Source: Treponema bryantii NK4A124 (GTDB lineage Bacteria; Spirochaetota; Spirochaetia; Treponematales; Treponemataceae). From it: a DNA stretch of 55,675 bases. The stretch is taken from NCBI RefSeq assembly GCF_000421345.1, contig NZ_ATWV01000016.1:1-55675 (forward strand), written 5' to 3'. The position numbers were made by a program, and so were the translations under genes. Under the pieces are notes generated by a model, which was not told the DNA's origin, ran no database searches, and was given only the letters and a program-made list of their open reading frames with translations. This document shows positions 24,220 to 35,600 of this stretch, one piece after another (position 1 is the first letter of the stretch; each line of letters starts with the position of its first letter).

Positions 24220-25797
24220 ATGAAAGAGTCAGAAATTTTTATTAATCAGCTTGGTTACAGGCCACATGATAAGAAAAACCTTGTTGTAAGCAAAGAGGCA
24301 AAGGGGGAAGCTAAAGAGTTTTCTGTATGCCAGAAAGCAGACGGCAAGGTTGTTTTTTCTGCTTCACTTTATGAAGCTGCCGAAGACCCTCAGTCTGGCA
24401 GCGGGTATTTTACCGGCAACTTTTCTGCAGTAAAAGCTGAAGGCGACTATTATGTCAGCGTGGGAGCGGGCAGAAGTTTTGATTTTAAGATTTCTGATAA
24501 AGTTTATGATGAAGTTACTCTTTCTACTCTAAAATATTTTACAGATTCCCGCTGCGGTCAGGGCCTTTGCCATACAGGTACTGCCGAGGTTTATGGAACT
24601 GGCGAAAAAAAAGATGTTCAGGGCGGCTGGCACGATGCCGGTGATTATGGCCGCTATATTGTTGCCGGTACAAAAGCTGTTATGGATCTGTTGCTGGCTT
24701 ATAAAAAATGCCCGGAAAAGGCGGCATCTTTTAATCTTCTTAGTGAAGTAAGATTTGAACTTGAATGGATGCTTCAAATGCAGAGGGATGATGGCGCGGT
24801 TTATCATAAAATCTCCTGCTATCACTTTTGTCCTTTTATAATGCCGCAGGAAGAAAAAGACCAGCTTGTTCTTGCACCGGTTTCTACAGCCGCTACGGCA
24901 GATTTTGCGGGGTGTCTTGCTTATGCTTCTGGCTTTTACAAGGCAGAAGGTCCGGAACACGACGAAGCTTTTGCTAAGAAACTTCTTGATGCAGCCCTTA
25001 AAGCTCAGACCTATCTTTTTTCTCATGATGATGAGCTTTATATAAATCCTCCTGAAATTACTACAGGCGGTTATGGCGACCGCGATGTACGCGATGAGCG
25101 TTACTTTGCCCTCTGTTCTCTTTTTGCCGCTACAGGTGAAGAAAATTATCTTAATCAGGCATTGAAAATCCGCGAAGACAAAAAAAAGGACAACACTGAT
25201 CCAAAACATCCATGGAATTGCGGCTGGCAGGAAGGCTTTGGCTGGCCTTTTGTTACCGGCTACGGAACAGAATGTCTTCTCGAAGTTGCAGATCAGCTGC
25301 CGGAAGAACTTCTTGCAGAAATAAGCAGCGGGATAATCAGCCAGGCAGAAAAGTATCTTACCCTGAGTAATGGGTCTGTCTTTAAATACTGCTCAAAATT
25401 TGTAATGTGGGGAAGTAACGGAGCAATCTGCGACCTTGCTCATGTTATGCTCATGGCATATGACCTTACAGGCCGCGAAGATTTTAAGGATGCGGCTAAG
25501 GCTCAGATTGATTATATCTTTGGTTGTAATCCGCTTAATTACTGCTATGTAACCGGGGCCGGTACAAAGCAGGTTCTTAATCCCCATCACAGACCAAGCG
25601 GGGCAAGCGGAAAGGTTTATCCTGGAATGCTTAGCGGAGGCCCTTGTTCGGCCTTACTGGACGCTTATGCAAAAGAGCATCTTACCGGCCGCCCGCCGCT
25701 CAAATGCTTTGCAGATGCCCAGCCAAGTTATTCAACAAATGAAGTAGCCATTTACTGGAATTCTGCTCTTGTTTACGTGCTTTTCCGTGTTATATAA
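24220..25797 (+). CDS. GH9-family cellulase/oligosaccharidase without a signal peptide
   Basis: A 525-residue enzyme. The N-terminal Ig-like (CelD_N) domain is at about 5-90, starting INQLGYRPHDKK, and an (alpha/alpha)6 GH9 domain follows. The catalytic block is GGWHDAGDYGRY (D139, D142), the HHRPSGASG substrate-loop motif is present, and the acid/base is Glu508 in STNEVAIYWN. GH9 enzymes hydrolyse beta-1,4-glucans. No signal peptide or lipobox is seen at the N-terminus, so it probably works in the cytoplasm on imported cello-oligosaccharides; an unseen upstream start is unlikely. The ATG has no clear ribosome-binding site, but a TATAAC-like -10 lies about 10 bases before it. Confidence 0.9.
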   Translation: MKESEIFINQLGYRPHDKKNLVVSKEAKGEAKEFSVCQKADGKVVFSASLYEAAEDPQSGSGYFTGNFSAVKAEGDYYVSVGAGRSFDFKISDKVYDEVTLSTLKYFTDSRCGQGLCHTGTAEVYGTGEKKDVQGGWHDAGDYGRYIVAGTKAVMDLLLAYKKCPEKAASFNLLSEVRFELEWMLQMQRDDGAVYHKISCYHFCPFIMPQEEKDQLVLAPVSTAATADFAGCLAYASGFYKAEGPEHDEAFAKKLLDAALKAQTYLFSHDDELYINPPEITTGGYGDRDVRDERYFALCSLFAATGEENYLNQALKIREDKKKDNTDPKHPWNCGWQEGFGWPFVTGYGTECLLEVADQLPEELLAEISSGIISQAEKYLTLSNGSVFKYCSKFVMWGSNGAICDLAHVMLMAYDLTGREDFKDAAKAQIDYIFGCNPLNYCYVTGAGTKQVLNPHHRPSGASGKVYPGMLSGGPCSALLDAYAKEHLTGRPPLKCFADAQPSYSTNEVAIYWNSALVYVLFRVI

Positions 25798-25827
25798 TAT
25801 CCCCCATTAAAGGAGCGGGATATTATA
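25793..25827 (+). promoter_or_regulatory. perfect stem-loop with an AAAGGAG loop between GH9 and the peptidase gene
   Basis: TATAATATCCC (25793-25803) and GGGATATTATA (25817-25827) form an 11-bp perfect stem. The 13-base loop exposes AAAGGAG, a Shine-Dalgarno sequence, upstream of ATG 25831. The stem begins inside the GH9 stop region. When folded it brings the loop sequence close to the start codon. Confidence 0.5.
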
Positions 25828-25830
25828 AAT

Positions 25831-28779
25831 ATGCAGAAAAGAAAGTTAAAGATATGTAAAAAAATTAGTGCACTTGTAATTATTCTTTTACTGTGCGCAG
25901 AAGTTTTTGCTCACGGCGGAATGTTTTCGGGTGAAAAAAGACTTCGTGTCTTAAAAACACAGTGGTTTGATATTATTTATCCGGAACGATGCCAGGTAAG
26001 TGCCACAATTTTATATGAAAAGGCAGATGATATTTATGATGAAGTTACCGCGCAATACGGGCTTAGACCTGCCTTCAGAATGCCCCTTATAATTACTCCT
26101 GCAGTAGATCAGTTTAATGCCTTCTGGACGGCAGTGCCCTATAATCATATTGCAATTTACGATACCGGAACTTCCGGGGCAAGTGAACTTGCTGTATTCT
26201 CAGAAACCCTGCTTTCTACTTTCCGCCATGAGCTTACCCATGCAGTTACTTTTAATATGAAAAACGGATTCTGGCGGGTAATGGGAAAGGTTTTTGGAGA
26301 TGAATTTGCTCCGGGAATGCTTGCTGTAACAACAGGAATGGCAGAAGGTGCAACCGTAGTAAGTGAAAGTACTTCCGGCGAAGGAAGATTAAATGATGAA
26401 TATGCTAAGCATTATGTAAAACAGGCAAAAATTGAGGGACAGTTTCCATCATATCATGATGTTTCAGGTGCTTCCGATGTGTCACCTGGAGGGGCACCCT
26501 ATTATTTTAACGGGGCCTTTCACGACTGGCTGCAGAAAAAATATGGAATGGAAGCCTATGTTGAGTTCTGGTATAGGGTTGTAAATGGAAAAAACATAAC
26601 CATAACCGGGGCTTTTAAAAAGTCTTTTGGTGTAAAACTAAAAAAAGCCTGGAAGGCCTTTGCAGAAGATTATGAAGTTCCTGAACTTGCGGCAAATCCG
26701 GTAAAGAGTGGGGAAGTTCAGGACTTTTTTCAGCCGGAATTAAAGGATTATTCAGAATTAAATAAGGCGGGTTCCCTGTATGGCAGCTTAAATGCCGGAG
26801 GAAACAGACTTATATGGACGGATCGCTTTGGAGGCCGGGTATTTTTACAGGAAGGGGAAGCTAAAGCCCGTGAAATCTTTTCTATTAGGGGGCTTACAGG
26901 TGCCCGCCTTTCCAGCGACGGACGTTTTATAGCGGCCTCTTATCTTAGCGATGGGGCCGCAACAATAAAAGGTCGTGTGAAAATATACGACATAGAGCGC
27001 CATTCCTTTTATACGGTAAAAGATGAAGGCTTAAAAGAAGCGGCTCTTCTGGCTGCCGAGGAAGGCTATTACCTTATAGCTCAGAAATATTTTGATCAGA
27101 AATATTCTATTGTAATTTATAAATTAGAGCTGAAGGAAGCTGGCAGTTCTATAAGAGCCTGCCAGCTGATAAAAGAAATTACCTTTAATCCGGAAACTAA
27201 CCCCTACGCTTTTACACCTTTGAGCGACGGCACATTTGCCTGGCTTAAAAAAGAGGGCCTTAATTACAGCCTTTGCATAAGCGGCGTGGACGGAAGTCTG
27301 CTTAATGAATTTGTTTTTCCACAGGGAATGGTAGTGCATTCACTTTCTTCTGGCCCGGAGAATGACTTTTACTTCAGCTATGCACGGCAGGGAACTTTAC
27401 CAAGGGCCGGCCGTCTGCAGACAGACCAGGCAGACACAGACTCTTCTGCCCTACTTTATCTGGGCAGCTTCGACATTTCCGGCGGTATTTTTGAACCTGT
27501 CTGGTGGAAAGGGAAAATCGTTTATACCGGTGAATTCTATCGCCAGAACAGACTTTTGATTTTAAAAGATGATGAATATTTTACAGACAGGTCTTTGTCT
27601 TTAGCTTCAGGCGGCGAGGGGGAATCACTTTCTGACTTGCAGAATATTTCAGGTCTTTCAAAAGCTTATAATCCTTTTCCATATATTATACATGGAATTC
27701 TGATTCCCATTGGAAGTTATAGTCCAGACTTTATAGGGCCAAGGGCTTCTGATACAGCAGATATCTTGTCTTACAGACTTGGAGCAAGTTATATAACAGC
27801 TTCGCCATGGACAAGCGGGGCAGGCGAACTTTTTGTTCTTACTTCCGGCTGGGATTTCAAAACCGATACAGCAGGCCTTTCCCTGCAGTTTAATAAAGGT
27901 ACGGATACTTCTCTTTTTCAGACCCAGACAGAAGTTAAGTCTGAGTTTGATGCAAGGGGCTGGAAGCAGGGAGGCGGCTCCTTTACTGCTTCTTCAAGTA
28001 TTGGTATTGGGAATAATTCAAAAATAACGCTTTCTAATAAGGCAACGGCGCTTTTTGGAATTGAGAAAGAATATTTTTATTCTTTGCAGGATGTTGTATC
28101 TTTAACATATTCAAATGCCAGAAAAGCAGGCCCCGGCCGTTATGAAAACCGTGGACTTGCACTTTCAGTAAGTTATGGAAGAAGAATAGATGAAAGTTTA
28201 AGCGGACCTGCAACTACTTATGTAGATATTTCTGTACTTTCTGCTGCAGGCAGGCTGTATATTCCTCATCTTCTTCCATTTGAATCACAATATAGTTTCA
28301 CTTATAATTTTCCTCTTACATTAAGTGTAAGAGTTTTACCATCTTCTTCAAATTATGCTTTTGCAAATGTTGATAAAGATACACTTGGCCGTGCAGTTTT
28401 TGATGCTTCAGTAGAAACCATAGTCTTTTCAGCGGATTTCCAGAGAGCACTTCCGGGAATTACGGCAGTTTACCTTAATGATTTATATATGTCGGCTGGT
28501 TATGCTGCGAGCGGAACAGCCGGCTCGGCAAACTATGGCGGCTTTCAGACTTCAAAGATTGCAGAATACTTTAAGGCAGTTGGAGATGGCAGGGGGTATT
28601 ATCTGGATTCTGTATATATAAAAGCAGGAGCTGAATTAACACCAAATATTGGAGTTTTTTCAAATTCTAACTATAAAATGAATGTTTATTCTGTATACAG
28701 CATAACAATTAATACAGATAAAGAGCTAAAGGCGGCCGAAAGAATCCGCCTAACCCTTGGCTTAGATATGAATTTTTAG
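25831..28779 (+). CDS. secreted zinc metallopeptidase (HELTH) with C-terminal outer-membrane-barrel-like region
   Basis: A 982-residue protein with an N-terminal signal peptide (core ISALVIILLLCAEVFA, cleavage before HGGMF). HELTH (H133-H137) and a downstream Glu at 172 in TGMAEGATVV give the HExxH-x34-E layout of gluzincin peptidases such as the MA-clan 'peptidase MA-like' family. Residues about 290-600 contain repeated short strands like a beta-propeller. The last 330 residues show alternating strands and end YSITINTDKELKAAERIRLTLGLDMNF, a terminal Phe as in outer-membrane barrels. A cell-surface protease or processing role is inferred. Its stop codon touches a GC-rich stem-loop shared with the convergent sirtuin gene. 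Confidence 0.65.
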   Translation: MQKRKLKICKKISALVIILLLCAEVFAHGGMFSGEKRLRVLKTQWFDIIYPERCQVSATILYEKADDIYDEVTAQYGLRPAFRMPLIITPAVDQFNAFWTAVPYNHIAIYDTGTSGASELAVFSETLLSTFRHELTHAVTFNMKNGFWRVMGKVFGDEFAPGMLAVTTGMAEGATVVSESTSGEGRLNDEYAKHYVKQAKIEGQFPSYHDVSGASDVSPGGAPYYFNGAFHDWLQKKYGMEAYVEFWYRVVNGKNITITGAFKKSFGVKLKKAWKAFAEDYEVPELAANPVKSGEVQDFFQPELKDYSELNKAGSLYGSLNAGGNRLIWTDRFGGRVFLQEGEAKAREIFSIRGLTGARLSSDGRFIAASYLSDGAATIKGRVKIYDIERHSFYTVKDEGLKEAALLAAEEGYYLIAQKYFDQKYSIVIYKLELKEAGSSIRACQLIKEITFNPETNPYAFTPLSDGTFAWLKKEGLNYSLCISGVDGSLLNEFVFPQGMVVHSLSSGPENDFYFSYARQGTLPRAGRLQTDQADTDSSALLYLGSFDISGGIFEPVWWKGKIVYTGEFYRQNRLLILKDDEYFTDRSLSLASGGEGESLSDLQNISGLSKAYNPFPYIIHGILIPIGSYSPDFIGPRASDTADILSYRLGASYITASPWTSGAGELFVLTSGWDFKTDTAGLSLQFNKGTDTSLFQTQTEVKSEFDARGWKQGGGSFTASSSIGIGNNSKITLSNKATALFGIEKEYFYSLQDVVSLTYSNARKAGPGRYENRGLALSVSYGRRIDESLSGPATTYVDISVLSAAGRLYIPHLLPFESQYSFTYNFPLTLSVRVLPSSSNYAFANVDKDTLGRAVFDASVETIVFSADFQRALPGITAVYLNDLYMSAGYAASGTAGSANYGGFQTSKIAEYFKAVGDGRGYYLDSVYIKAGAELTPNIGVFSNSNYKMNVYSVYSITINTDKELKAAERIRLTLGLDMNF

Positions 28780-28802
28780 ATCCTCGGGTCAAGCCCGAGG
28801 AT
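28780..28802. terminator. ATCCTCGGG-TCAAG-CCCGAGGAT stem-loop between convergent genes
   Basis: A perfect 9-bp stem with a 5-base loop directly after the peptidase stop and before the sirtuin stop. It has the form of a widespread short palindromic repeat (GATCCTCGGG...CCCGAGGATGAC) and is well placed to act as a bidirectional terminator, although no T-run follows. Confidence 0.5.
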
Positions 28803-28806
28803 GACA

Positions 28807-29547
28807 TCATACTTTAATCTGGCCCAGTACTTCGCCAATAGGTTCATGTATAACCAGAGTAGCCATGCTGTCCTGCGGAGTGCTGGATTTATTTAATAAA
28901 ATAAGATTTTCGCCATGGAAATAATCTACAAGTCCGGCTGCAGGGTAAACGGTCAGAGATGTACCGCCAATAATCAGGGTATCTGCAGCCTTAATAGCCT
29001 TAACTGCTCCTTCAATTATGCGCTGGTCAAGTCCTTCTTCGTATAAAACTACATCCGGTTTTACAAGACCACCGCATTTTTTGCAGTGAGGCAGTTTATC
29101 AGGGGAGTTTTCGCTTTCAATAATGATTTTTTCATCATAAAATTCGTGACAGTCCAGACAGTAATTACGTAAAGTGCTGCCGTGGAGTTCAAAAACATTT
29201 TTGCTGCCGGCCATCTGGTGTAAGCCATCAATATTCTGGGTTACAACTGCAAGAAGTTTGCCCGCCTGCTCGAGTTCTGCCAGCTTGTAGTGGGCTGCAT
29301 TTGGTTTAATGCCCTGAGGCAGCAGCTTTGCCCTGTAAAAACGGTAAAACTCCGGAGTATTCTGATAAAAAAAGGTGCGGCTTATAATCTGTTCAGGCGG
29401 ATACTTCCACTGCTGATTGTAAAGTCCGTCTACACTGCGAAAATCAGGTATACCGGATTCTGTAGAAACACCCGCACCACCGAAAAAAACAATTTTTTTG
29501 CTTTTATTAACAATTTGTTGTAAAATTGCTATATTTGATGCACTCAT
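28807..29547 (-). CDS. SIR2-family NAD-dependent protein deacylase (sirtuin)
   Basis: A 246-residue cytoplasmic sirtuin. The NAD-binding motifs are [15 protein letters not shown] and [12 protein letters not shown], with the catalytic His in FELHGS. A zinc ribbon is formed by CLDCHE and CKKCGG. Sirtuins remove acetyl or other acyl groups from lysine, giving nicotinamide and O-acyl-ADP-ribose. The TYR pair of succinyl-specific (SIRT5-type) enzymes is not clear, so deacetylation is the safer guess. The ATG has a good AAGGAG 8 bases upstream. It is divergent from the giant Ig-like protein gene. Confidence 0.92.
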   Translation of the reverse strand: MSASNIAILQQIVNKSKKIVFFGGAGVSTESGIPDFRSVDGLYNQQWKYPPEQIISRTFFYQNTPEFYRFYRAKLLPQGIKPNAAHYKLAELEQAGKLLAVVTQNIDGLHQMAGSKNVFELHGSTLRNYCLDCHEFYDEKIIIESENSPDKLPHCKKCGGLVKPDVVLYEEGLDQRIIEGAVKAIKAADTLIIGGTSLTVYPAAGLVDYFHGENLILLNKSSTPQDSMATLVIHEPIGEVLGQIKV

Positions 29548-29677
29548 TTTTGCTCTCCTTATAAAAGTTTAAATATATTATAACTCAACTTTTTCTAATT
29601 AAACAATGCCATTCGACCGATAATATAATGAGGGATTTTAAATTAAAGGATTTTTTTTCGAAAAACAGAGGTGTTTA

Positions 29678-32600
29678 ATGATTAAACTGAAAAAAAGTTT
29701 TTTTATTTCCATTCTAACCATTCTCACGGCAACATCGCTTTTTGCTCACGGTAAAGGTGATATAGAAGATATTGCTGTTGAGAATATGAACAGCTGGCAG
29801 GAACAGTTTGATCTGGACAGCCGCAAGCCGGGAAAATACAACATTATGATTACTGCGCGCGACCTGGGTGGAAATGTCCATATTGAAGGTCCTCACAACC
29901 TTTATCTTGATCCAAAGTCAGACCTTCCTATCTGTGGTATTACAAACCCATATCCAAATATGCGTGTTGTAGGTAACCTTAATATTGTAGGTACCTGTGT
30001 TGATGATGATGGTGTTTCAAGGGTAGACCTCGTCCTTGATGAAGGCACCGATATCGAAAAGCATGTAACTGCAGAAGGAAAAGAATTCTGGTCATATTAT
30101 CTCGACACAAACGACCTGGAAGAAGGTCCTCATACAATTAAAGTAATTGGTTACGATATAAATGATGAGCCTCGTGTAAGTAACCCTTATACGCTCACCT
30201 GGCAGCTGGACCGTAAACAGCCGGTAACAGAAGTTCAGGACAAGGCTATGGGTATTCTTGTTTCTGGTAACGTTAAATTTGACGGTATAGTTTCCGACGG
30301 AAACGGAATTAAAGAGCTTTATTATTCAACAGATAATGGAGAAAACTTTATTCCTCTTAAATTCGGCGGAAATAAAAATAAGGCTCTCTGTGACTTTACA
30401 GTTACAGTTGATACAAAGAAATTTGATGATGGACCTGCCGTTCTCTGGTTTAAGGCTATAGATATGGCAGGCTCTGTGGGAATGTATTCATTCCTTTATT
30501 TTATTGATAATACAAAACCGGATGTAGGAATTGTTTATCCGGCAGCAGACCAGGTAATGGACGGTATTTTTACAGTTGCCGGTTATGCAAAAGATACAAT
30601 AGGTGTAACAGAGCTTTCATGGACCTTTGGAACACAGTCAGGAGAGTTTGAACTTGTTCCAGGTAACCCATACTGGGCTGTAAATGTAGATACTCTTTCC
30701 AGCAAAGATAAAGCCACAAAGTTTACGATTCACGCAAAAGACCGGGCTGGTAACGTTGTAGATGTAACTCAGAGTATTAACCTTAATCAGGAAAATGATA
30801 AGCCTGTAGTTACAATTTCGGAACCGGTTGACGGCCAGAATTTTGGTGATGAAGATCCTCTTTTTGTTCGCGGTATTGCAACAGACCCTGATGGAGTAAA
30901 AGAAGTACGTATTATTTTGGATGGAAATGAACCGATTGTACAGGAAACAAAGGGTGTATTCTACTATCATCTTTGTACTGCAGCAGATCTTTCGGCAGGA
31001 AATCATAAGGTAACCGTTACAGCAGTAGATGTAAATGGTGTAGCAGGAAATCCTGTTTCAATTAATATCGTATCCCGTGGAATTGCTCCGGTCTTTGAAA
31101 ATCCAAAGATTGTCAGTGGTAAAGACGGCGAAGACTTTGTAAACGGTATGGAAATCCATCCGGAAAGCGGAAAAAGCTTCTCGGTTGATATTTCTTCCGG
31201 CGTTGGTATTGTAAAGGTAAATTCTGAAGTAACCTGGGGTAATGACGGTAGAGCAGAAACTTCGGTAGATCTTAAAAATTCAACTTCTTATACTTATACT
31301 CTGCCTGTTCTGCCTGATTCAGCAAAGGGTGTAATGAACCTTACTGTTACTGCAGAAGATGTTATAGGCCGTGTTTCAACATATAAAGCTCTTTATTATG
31401 TAACTAATACAACTATAGTAAAATCTGAAGAACCTCAGATTGTATTTGACGACAGTACAGTTGGAGAAGACGGCTCAATAATCAGTAATATGGAATTCCC
31501 TGTTACCGGTTACTTAATAGGTGCAAATGCTTCTTCTGTAGAACTTGTTCCGGCTACAAAATTTGCCAGAGCAGAGCTTCAGGGAAATCTTATAAAGCTT
31601 ATTCCTCAGGAAGCTGTAGGAAGCTCAGAGCCTGTTGTTGTCAGAATCAAAACTGATAAGGGCAAGACTGTTGAATCGCGTCAGTTACGCTTCCGTGCAG
31701 ATACAGCACTGCCTCAGATTTCTATAAATGATTATTCAGAAAATAAAGCAATAAACGGTCTGGAAGGGCCGGTAACTGTAAGCGGTAATGTAAGCTGCGA
31801 AACTGGTGTCGGTGGACTTAAGTATCGTGTTATGTCTGCAAAGGTCGATATTGCAAAGGGAATTATTGGAACTGTAACAGCCCCTTCTGCAAATGATGAT
31901 TTTACAAAAGTTGATGTTGCTAAAGACGGTTCTTTCAGCTTCTCATTCAACGCAGACAGCTATGGCTATGGTCTTCATATTATTGAACTTATTGCCGAAA
32001 GTGCAGGTGGAAATCAGCTTGCTAAAGGAATTGCAGTTAAAAATATTCCGGAGGTAGAAGAGCAGGGCGGAAAAATGCCGGCTCCAAAAGCTCCTGCAGT
32101 TTACTGGGCAGACGGTTTTGATGTTTATGCCCTTGCTGTTTATCAGGGCGAAATGACAAATGACTACCAGGCCTTCTATCGTTCAGATATGATTGAAGGA
32201 AATAATCCTTTAGGCTTTGCTTCTTCAACTGTTGAAAATAAACTTGTAGCTGCTAAGTATACTGCTGTTAAAAAGCCTTCGCTTTCTGCCCATATTGTTC
32301 AGATTAATGATGCAGAATATTTCAGCGGAATGCCTGTAGTTCTTGCTTACAACTCAAAAGATACTGCAACAATCCGTCTCTATATTGATACAGGTGCTGC
32401 AGTTAATTCTGTAAACTTTGAAGTTACCGGAGAGGAAATTGCCGGTGGTCTTGTAAGTCAGAAGGGAGCTGCTAAACTTACAAAACCAACTCCAGATAAT
32501 CCTATGCGCTGGATTGCAGAAATTCCTGTTTCAAATCTTCCTTCCCGCGTAAACAAGATCAGCGCTACAATTAAAGCCGGAGCGCTTGAACAGACAGTAA

Positions 32601-35600
32601 GCGGTTCCTTTACAGTTATCCGACAGGACGAGGAATACCTTATTAATGATAAGGAAGGCATTTATCCAATGCCTGCTGCAGAAACTGTTTATGACGAAGT
32701 AGATAATAATTACGTTTTGAGCAATGGTTCAAAATTCTACTATTATGTAAATTACAATGCTCCTTTTAAGGTAGAGCTTGTTTCTAATACTCAGGGACTT
32801 ATTGTAGACACAAACGGAAAGCTTATTACTCTTTCTGCAGAAAAAGACGGTGTTTACAAAAATGTTGTGGTAAGGGTGACAGACCGCTTTGGTGATGTTC
32901 ACACTTCATCTCCTTTGAGCTTTATTGCAAACAATAACCTGCCGGAAATTAATTTTGTTACTCCGGAATTGTTCCAGTGGGTAGGAAATACCTTTAAGCT
33001 TTCGGGAACAGCTGCTCATCCTCTTGGAATCAGAGCGGTAGAATACTCTCTTGATAACGGAGAGACTTGGGAAAGCTTTGATCTTAGTAAGAATAACAAT
33101 AGAGTTGGTGTAACCTTCTCTAAAGATGTAAATATTTCTGAGCTGCCGGATGGCCTTATCAGAATTAATATGCGTGCCCGCGACACATCTGGTCATGAAG
33201 CATACGTGTATACATCTGCTTATAAAGATGTAACACCTCCAGAGGTACGAGTAATTGAACCTCAGGAAGTAGATGTTGTAAACGGTGATAACCTGATTGT
33301 ATTTGAAGTTAAGGATAATGCCCTGCTTGCAAAAGCAGAGTATATTGCTCCTCCAGAAAAGGGCCGCTCACAGGTTCGTCTGCCAATAGACTTGAATCCT
33401 CTTATTTACACTCATATTGGTACACCGGAAGCACCTATCAGCGATGCAATGTCATTTGCCTTTACTGATGATGCAGGTAACGTAACTCCAATTGAGTCAT
33501 GGGCATTCAGTATTGATAATGAATCAGACCTGCCTCGTGCAGAAATCCACGTTCCGGAAGATATGCAGGTAATTACCCGCGACTTTACAATTTCGGGCGT
33601 TGTTTATGATGATGATGGTGAATCTTCTATCTTCTATAAGATTGATAACGGAGAATACAAACAGGTTTCTACAAAAGAAGTATTCAAGCAGACCAGCCCT
33701 GATGCAGAATATAAATTAAATACAAGCTTCTCTATTGATGTACCGCTTGCAACAATGACAGATAACGAGCATACAGTTACTGTATACGCAGTAGATATCA
33801 ACGGAGTAAAGGGTCCAGAGGTAGAAAGAACCTACCGTATCTCTCTTGAAGAGCCTAAGGGTGCTGTAGAAAAACCTACTATTGATACTTCAGTACGTAA
33901 GATTGTAACAATTTCTGGTTGGGCAAGCGATAAGAACGGTATTGCAAATGTAAAGGTTTCTCTTGATAACGGTAACTCTTACAACGAGGCTGTTGGTACA
34001 GAGAACTGGAGCTACACTGTAGATACCCGCGCAATTCCTGGTGGAACTCAGGTAGTCTTCCTTAAGGTAACAGATAATTATGGAATTCAGGGTCTCTATT
34101 CCAGCCTTATCAATATTGATAACGATGCTCCAGAACTGAATCTTGAACTTCCTCTTGATGATTCAACTACAACAGGACAGCTATTCTTCTCCGGTTATAC
34201 ATTTGATAATGTTGAAGTTACAGAACTTTATCTTACAATCCGTAACCTTGAAAAAGGTTCAAAGCCGGATGTTCGACCGTTCAAGATTGACCGTATCATT
34301 GGTGAAACAATTGATATGCGCGATTTGCCGGACGGCTTCTATAACGTAGAACTTACCGGAAAAGATAAGGCCGGAAACATTACAAATGTCAGCCGTAATA
34401 TTCACCTTGAAAAGAATATTGAACCTGCTACCGTAGATATTCTTTATCCGCTTGAAGGAGAGCATAAGAATGGTGTATTCACAGTTTACGGACAGGCAGA
34501 ATCAGAAAATGAAATTACTCTTCTGAATCTTTATGTTGATGATAAGCTGGTCGATGAAACAACTCTTACAAGCAGTGGCTTCTTTAAGTTTGATCTTGGA
34601 CCAGATAAGATTGAAGAAGGCGTTCACACTTACCGTGTAGATACAGTTCTTTCAACAGGAAAGGTTGTAAGATCCCGAAACCAGACAATTACCTATAGTC
34701 CAGTTGGACCATGGATTACAATTGAAAACTTTACTTACGGAGACTTTGCTATCAATCGTCCTTATATCAGAGGTCAGGCTGGTTATTCCATCAGCGAAGA
34801 TGAATTGCTCTTCTCAAGAACTAAGGAAGCAACTGCAGAACAGAAAGCTGCAACTGCCGCTAAGAAGGTTGCAAAAATTGAGATAAGTTTTGATAACGGT
34901 AAGACATTCACAGAACTTTCTAAAAATGAGAAGTGGATGTACCGTATTGAAAATCAGGATATTGCAGAAGGTTATCACTTCTTCCTTATTCGTGCCACAA
35001 TGAAGAATGGAGAAACTGCTATTACAAGAACAATCATTCAGGTTGATAATACACCACCTTCAATCCGTTTGATTGCACCTGTAAATGGTGGTCGTTATAA
35101 CCAGGTACTTAATGCTTCCGGACTTTCAAACGATGATGTAGAGCTTGAGGACGTAACAGTAACTCTGCGTAAGGGTGATAAATCTGCATATGAGATTCCA
35201 TCCTTCATTCAGGGTCTCTATGTAGACTTCCGCTTCTGGGGTGCAAGCTTGTTTGCAGTAGGTGCCGGACTTACCTTCTTTGATGATGTTGTAAAAGTAC
35301 AGGCTTCTTACGGACAGTTTACACAGCAGCAGCGCGACGCAGTATCAGACCTGTTTAAGGTTGACCTTACAGAAATGCGTTACGGAGGAAATATCTTTAG
35401 CCTTAAGATTCTGGCAAATGTTGCTTCCCTGCCGTTCAGTTTCTTCCTGGGACATGACTGGGACTGGCTCTATGCACAGTTTGCCGTAGGTGCAGAGTTT
35501 GCCCTCTTCTCTCAAACTAACAGTGGAAAGGCTCAGATTCTTTCTTCACTGCTGGCTCAGATAGAATTCCCTAAGGTTAAGCTTCAGAATGTAAAGATGT

